From contig JANUWF010001218.1 of NCBI GenBank assembly GCA_026120185.1, forward strand, positions 1,550,001-1,614,000: 64,000 nucleotides of DNA, read 5' to 3'. Below the pieces are notes generated by a model, which saw nothing but the letters and a program-made list of their open reading frames with translations, was not told where the DNA came from and made no database searches. Each line of letters opens with the position of its first letter. Within the stretch, counting starts at the first letter, position 1. This stretch comes from Voacanga thouarsii. Taxonomy: Eukaryota > Streptophyta > Magnoliopsida > Gentianales > Apocynaceae. The translations under genes and the position numbers were made by a program. Below, piece by piece: positions 58,945 through 64,000 of the stretch.

Positions 58945-61380
58945 CACTATCCTCATTAGTTCTCATTAGTCCAAACAAATCCATATGAATTAATTCAAGA
59001 GGTTTTGAGGTTGAAATCATTTTCTTAGGTTTAAAAGAAGTTTTGATTTGTTTTCCAATTGGCATGCATCACAAAATTTTCTTTTAACAAACTTCATTTT
59101 GGGCAGTCTCCCAACAAGCTCTTTTGAGGACAGTTTATTTAGCAAATCAAAAGATATATGACCTAATCTTCTATACCAAAGATAACCATCATTGTCAGAT
59201 ATGGAGAGGCATCTAATATCATGAGTTATAAGGTCATTTAAATAGAATACATATACATTTCTAACACGGTTATCAATAAAGATTGTTTCAAGATTTGAGC
59301 TATCTATGATAGAACAAGAATCCTTTTCAAAAATGACTTTGTAGCCATTATCACATAGTTGGCTAATGCTAAACAAATTATATTTCAAATTATCAATTAG
59401 TAATACTTGTTTTATAATGGTTGAGGAACCTTTACCAATGTTACTAATGCCAAGAATCTTTCATTTCTTCTTGTCTCTAAAAGTAACGAATCCTTCATTT
59501 GTGGTCTATATATCTTCTAACAAGACTGTGTCTCCAGTCATGTGTCTTGAATAACTGCTGTCCAAAAACCACTTGGTGAAGCTCAAAGAATGTGCTTATA
59601 CATGAGAAAGATGAGTGATTTTTTGTACCCACACTTTCTTGGGTCCATGGTGATTAGTAGCATTTTCTTTGATTTTCTATAAAGTTGTTCCACCGGATTC
59701 CACTTTTCTTTTAATAAGACATCTCAATGCTATATGTCCCGATTTTTCACAATATGTGCATACTTTGTATGTCGTGTAACATGAGATAGGTTTAACAAAT
59801 TGAGACTTATGAATTTTATCCTTATTCTCATATATATATCCTAAGCCATTTCGATTTCCAGCTTAATGTTAAGTCCTAAGTAATTTTTTCAGGTTTCTTT
59901 TTTCATTTGTAAATTTTTCAATACAAGTGGTAAGGTCATTGACTCTATTTTTCATGTCATCAAAAGTGCTAATCATATTTTCAAGAGTTTGAATTCTATC
60001 ACACAAATTTCTATTTTCTAGAGATACATATTGTAAAGTAGTCATGATCATATCTTTCTCAATAATAGCACTTAAATGTGACTCAAGAGACATTTTGTTC
60101 TCACTGAACAACATTTCATTCTCATTTATCAAACAGTTAATCTTCAATTTCATTTCTTTATTTTTTTCTAGACAGTTTTTTTAGTTCATGGAACATACCA
60201 ATTAACAACTCATTCAGATCATCATGCTTTTCAGTTATAGATATAAGCGAATTAGACATAAAATTAGTTGTAGTAGAGTTTACCTCATTTTCCATGGTCA
60301 TGAAGCATATGTTAGCAGTTTCATTCTTAGAATCTTCTTCTTCAGACTCAGTCTCATTTAGGTCCCAAGTCTCCATCAATCCTTTATCTTTCTTTGCCTT
60401 CAGGTCTTTTTTTCTTTCTAAGCATTCTACATTCCATTCCTTTTGCAACTAGACAAAATCAGTAATAAAGTGTTCAGTACTTTTACATTCATAACATTGG
60501 GGTTTGAATGCTGAGGTTTGTCCTTTCTTTCTCACGAAATTCTTTCCTCTTTTGAAGTTTCCTTTGTTGAACATCCTTTTGAATTTTTTTGCTATCATTG
60601 TCAGATCTTCATTGTCTACTTATGTACCATCACTACTGTCAGATTAACTAGTTTCTTCATCTTTTTTATCAACTTTCAATGCTATTTCCTTTTTATCTTT
60701 ATCATGATCATCGGATTCCTGAAAGTTTTTGAGTTGCATTTTATGTGTTAGATGAAAGCCGATCAGTTCTTCGGTTGGTAAGAATTTTAAATCCTTATAC
60801 TCTTCCACTGTAAGAGCTTTAGGTTGCCAGCTTTTAGGTAAGGCATCTAGATTTTTCGATTTTGTTCCCCAAGGGAATAAACCTTCTCATAGGCATTGAG
60901 ACTATTTGTGATATTTGTGAATCTAGTAAATATATCAGTGATGCTTTCATTCGGCTTCATTGTGAATAATTCATAATCATGAATTAGAAGTCCCAATTTT
61001 GATTCTTTAACTTAGTTTGTCCCCTCATGGGTGACCTCAAGTAATTTTCACATGTCATGAGTTGAATTACAACTACTAACTCGATTGTATTCAGTCACAT
61101 CTAATGCCCAGTATAAGATGTTCATAGCCTGAAAATTTAATGTCATCTTAACATTGTCTTCAACACTAAACTCGTTATTCTGTTTAGGCATTTTTACGCC
61201 ATCAACAACTTTTGACGGAATAAAATGACCTTTCTCTATCAAATTCCACAACTCAAAGTTGATTGAACATATATAGATTTTCATTCTGTTTTTTCAGAAT
61301 GTGTAATTGTTTCCATTGAACAAAGGAGATCGATTTGTTGAAAATCCTTCAATATATGGAAGAGAGGATGAACTTGCCAT
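58945..61380 (-). pseudogene. copia A gag and front of pol, truncated
   Basis: Gag starts at 61380 (MASSSSLPYIEGFSTNRSPL), followed by NFELWNLIEKGHFIPSKVV and ALDVTEYNRVSSC; both are typical of plant copia gag. Coiled, Lys/Glu-rich gag segments lie at 60448-59869. A protease and pre-integrase part runs from about 59560 to 58990 (LWYRRLGHISFDLLNKLS, KFCDACQLENKSK, PLELIHMDLFG). Integrase, reverse transcriptase and RNase H are absent: the copy is cut at 58944 by the copia B LTR stub. Many stops. This is a different copia lineage from copia B and copia C. Confidence 0.85.
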
Positions 61381-61426
61381 GAGGATCTTTCCTACAAGGT
61401 TGTTAAACCAAGAATATGTAGACCAG

Positions 61427-61438
61427 TCTCTGATACCA
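61427..61438 (-). other. copia A primer-binding site (tRNA-iMet)
   Basis: TGGTATCAGAGA on the minus strand, two bases after the LTR end. It differs by one base from the canonical site. Confidence 0.9.
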
Positions 61439-61440
61439 AA

Positions 61441-62625
61441 TGAAAAACCTTAAAGGGGGTAAATAAGGTTTTTGGCAAGCTAAAAATTTTCAAGTCGTCT
61501 GATATACAGAATAATGATGATCTTCGAGTTTCTTGGACCAACTGCATGGCAACAAAGAAAGCTATCCAAGAAAACTTTGAGAACTATCCAGATTTAGACT
61601 AAAGTAAAAAATACAATGTAGTTAATGTTGTATGCCGAGAAATGAGACACAGAATGTATAGTGGTTTGATCTACATCCACTACTTTAAGTTCACACTTAA
61701 GGATTTTCAACCAGATTTCATTTACTTAACTTAATGAAATCAAACTGTACCAAATATAAGAGAGGATCACTACACTTGATTTTTCAAAATCTCTCAACCA
61801 GACAATCAAATCAAGATTTATCCCAAATGGACTTTACACCATAGTCTTGTAATACAAAAAAGATTGAATATCAATGGAATAGTAAAAGCTCACTTGTTTG
61901 AGCAGATGTGCACCAAGGAAAAAGCACAAATACTTTTACCTTTTAGACACAATTTGAATTCATTTTGAAGCACTTTGATAAAGGAGATTTGTGTTTTCTT
62001 TAAAGCTAGAGTGTTTTCTTAGAAGAAAACCACAAAAATCTTATGTCAAATCATGTTTAGAGACTTTATATAGAGCTATAAAGTGAAGTACCAACGGTTA
62101 TAATTTTTCTGTTAAATTTACCCGTATTTTGGACTCATGGTTCAGATAATGATGCATCCAAAAGATAAGTCCAAAATGGCACTTTTTTAGACAGAAACGA
62201 TTTGACACTGTTTTCAGGATTTTAGACGAATTTTTTGGATGCAGAATCATCCAAACTACTCAATCCAAAATTTTGAAATTTTTTAAAACTTTAAAATCTT
62301 TTTTTTTTTTTTTTTGTGCTTCAAGGTAGAAATCAATTAAATCATAAAGTAAAGAGACATAGGAATTAACAAAAAATACCTTAATAAAAATTCATAATCT
62401 AAAGTTCTTCCATAAGGACTTCTTGATATGCAACCTCATAAACTTGAACTTCATTTTGATCACTCATACTTGAATTCCATTGCTCAAAAGTTTCTTAACA
62501 ATCTTATTTGAATGCCTTAAAAGAACTAAGGTCAAACATGTCTCATCACATATAGATTACACAAGTTAGTCCACATCAATATTTGTCATAAGTCAAAATA
62601 TAGGAAAAAGCCCTTAGGGCTAACA
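61441..62625 (-). repeat. copia A 5' LTR, 1185 bp
   Basis: On the minus strand it starts TGTTAGCCCTAAGGGC at 62625 and ends AAGGTTTTTCA at 61441. A TATA box (CTATATAAAG) lies near 62062-62071. The 5 bases after it, ctttc (62626-62630), would be the target duplication, but no partner is present because the other half of the element is missing. It interrupts or abuts the LINE fragment on its right. Confidence 0.85.
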
Positions 62626-62630
62626 CTTTC

Positions 62631-63960
62631 CAAATCTAACTTCCTCTATTTGGGTAACTTTTCAAGTCCCACACTTTTCTTTCTCTTAGATATTTAGCTC
62701 TTTAAGTTTCACCCAACTTCCCTCTGGTTGAGCACAGGATTGCCATGCTAGCTTGGTCATAAAAACCTTATTTATATCCTTCATGAGTTTTTGTCCCAAG
62801 CCTCCAGATTATTTTGGTGCATAAATACAGTTCCATGCGACTATATGCAAGTGTCTTTTAGAATCATTTTTATGTCCCTACCAGAAGTCCCTTATACTTT
62901 TGTCAAGCTTAGCACAGATCTTGATTGGGAGGGAGAAGATTTGCATGGAGTACATACAAATAGTTTGGATAATAGACCTAATTAGTATAGTTCTACCATC
63001 TTGTGATAGAGCTCTCAATTTCCAGCTACTGAGTTTAGATTTTACTCTGTACATTATTTCACTAAACACTTGGCTTTTAGAAGTTGTTCTGTAGAAGAGG
63101 AGTTCCAGATAGTTGGCCTTGTGATTACATTCATGCATCTTTAAAAAAATTGTAGATTTGTTCTCTTTTTTGAACCTTTACATTTTTGCTAAAATGGATG
63201 ATGGATTTTTGGAAATTAATGAGTTGTCTAAACCCCTCGCAGTACTTATCTAGACATCTGGAAATATGTTCAACTTCATCCAAATTAGCCCTACAAAATA
63301 GTACAAGATCATCTATATACGTAAGATGGGAAAATGAGGGGGTAGTTCTTGATCCTTTGATTCCACAGAAGAAATTGTTAAATTCTACTTTGGAAATCAT
63401 CCTAGAGAGGAGGTCAAAATAAATCATAAAAAGAGCCGAGAAGAGAGGGTCACCTTATCTAATGCCTCTACTCGATTAGATAAGGCCAAAGGGAGAACCA
63501 TTAATGAGAACACAAAAATAAGTAGATATGCATTCATGAATCATATTGATAAATTCAATAGGAAAACTATGATTGTGGAGAATTGGGGATAGCAGAGACT
63601 ATTCTATCCTATCATATACTTTAGCCACATCAATCTTAAGAGCCATATAAGGCCAAGGTCACATTTTTTCCTGTTCATGTGGTATAAACGTTTATACCAG
63701 ATAATGATGTTACCATTAATAGAATAATGCAGCACAAAAGCAACTTAAGCAGGGCATACAAATTTATGAAGGAAATGTTTGATCCTATCAGCCAGAATTT
63801 TAGATTTAATTTAGTAAGGGCCATTACAAGGAGAAATGGGTCTAAAATGTTCTACCCTATTAGTATGGTCACCTTTAGGAATGACGGTGTTGAAGGTATG
63901 ACTAAAAGACCTAAGGAGATGACCATTGTTGAAAAAGAATTGGAGAGCTGATGTGTTATA
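62631..63960 (-). pseudogene. LINE reverse-transcriptase fragment, second LINE family
   Basis: Reading down from 63960: VIPKGDHTNRVEHFRPISP, then SKILADRIKHFLHKF, the catalytic YIDDLVLF near 63310, then SSWKLRALSQDGRTILIRS and GLGQKLMKDINKVF near 62800. The order is that of an L1-like reverse transcriptase, but the wording differs from the LINE pair at 2639 and 15126 (for example YIDDLVLF against FADDLMLF). Stops and frameshifts are frequent. The endonuclease would lie beyond the window's right end. The 3' part is cut off by the copia A LTR at 62625. Confidence 0.85.
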
Positions 63961-64000
63961 TTTTTATTATTTATTTATTACTATTTTCATACTTGAATTG

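Overview
This is nuclear DNA of a flowering plant, most likely a eudicot. The evidence is one intact 13-exon PHO1-type phosphate exporter gene with plant-style introns, surrounded by AT-rich sequence packed with plant-type transposable elements: L1-like LINEs without RNase H, Ty1/copia, hAT, CACTA and a Mutator-like MITE. The species cannot be told from the sequence alone. The only gene that looks functional is PHO1 (27112-31567, + strand, 788 codons). Almost every other long open frame belongs to a decayed mobile element.

Left part (1-27000). Two copies of one LINE family lie in opposite orientations (2639-8620 on +, 15126-20868 on -). Between them is a decayed hAT element with an 8-bp target duplication (11039-14278) and an inverted partial copy of its left end (9007-9527). 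A gene-less hAT element with a perfect 8-bp duplication (24284-26001) and a 144-bp Mutator-like MITE (26093-26236) sit just upstream of PHO1.

Right part (31931-62625). A large nest of elements begins about 360 bp after the PHO1 stop. A minus-strand copia (copia B) is split into 32336-34750 and 56732-58886. The block that splits it (34751-56731) is a plus-strand copia (copia C). The first LTR of copia C is broken by a CACTA-type element (35304-47453). The CACTA region holds two solo LTRs in opposite orientations (37042-39438 on -, 43929-45969 on +), and the first of these holds a 367-bp solo LTR (37806-38172). This makes at least five layers. I saw no transposase in the CACTA interior. It carries fragments of host genes instead: an alpha-tubulin exon piece and a decayed RWP-RK (RKD-type) transcription factor, together with several minisatellites. 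This is the layout expected of a gene-capturing (Pack-type) CACTA.

Right edge. Copia B abuts the 5' half of another minus-strand copia (copia A, 58945-62625), which is followed by a second, unrelated LINE reverse-transcriptase fragment running toward the window end.

Overall, the window shows one conserved gene in a silenced, heavily mutated repeat landscape. Most element stop codons I could compare between the two LINE copies look like C-to-T or G-to-A changes.
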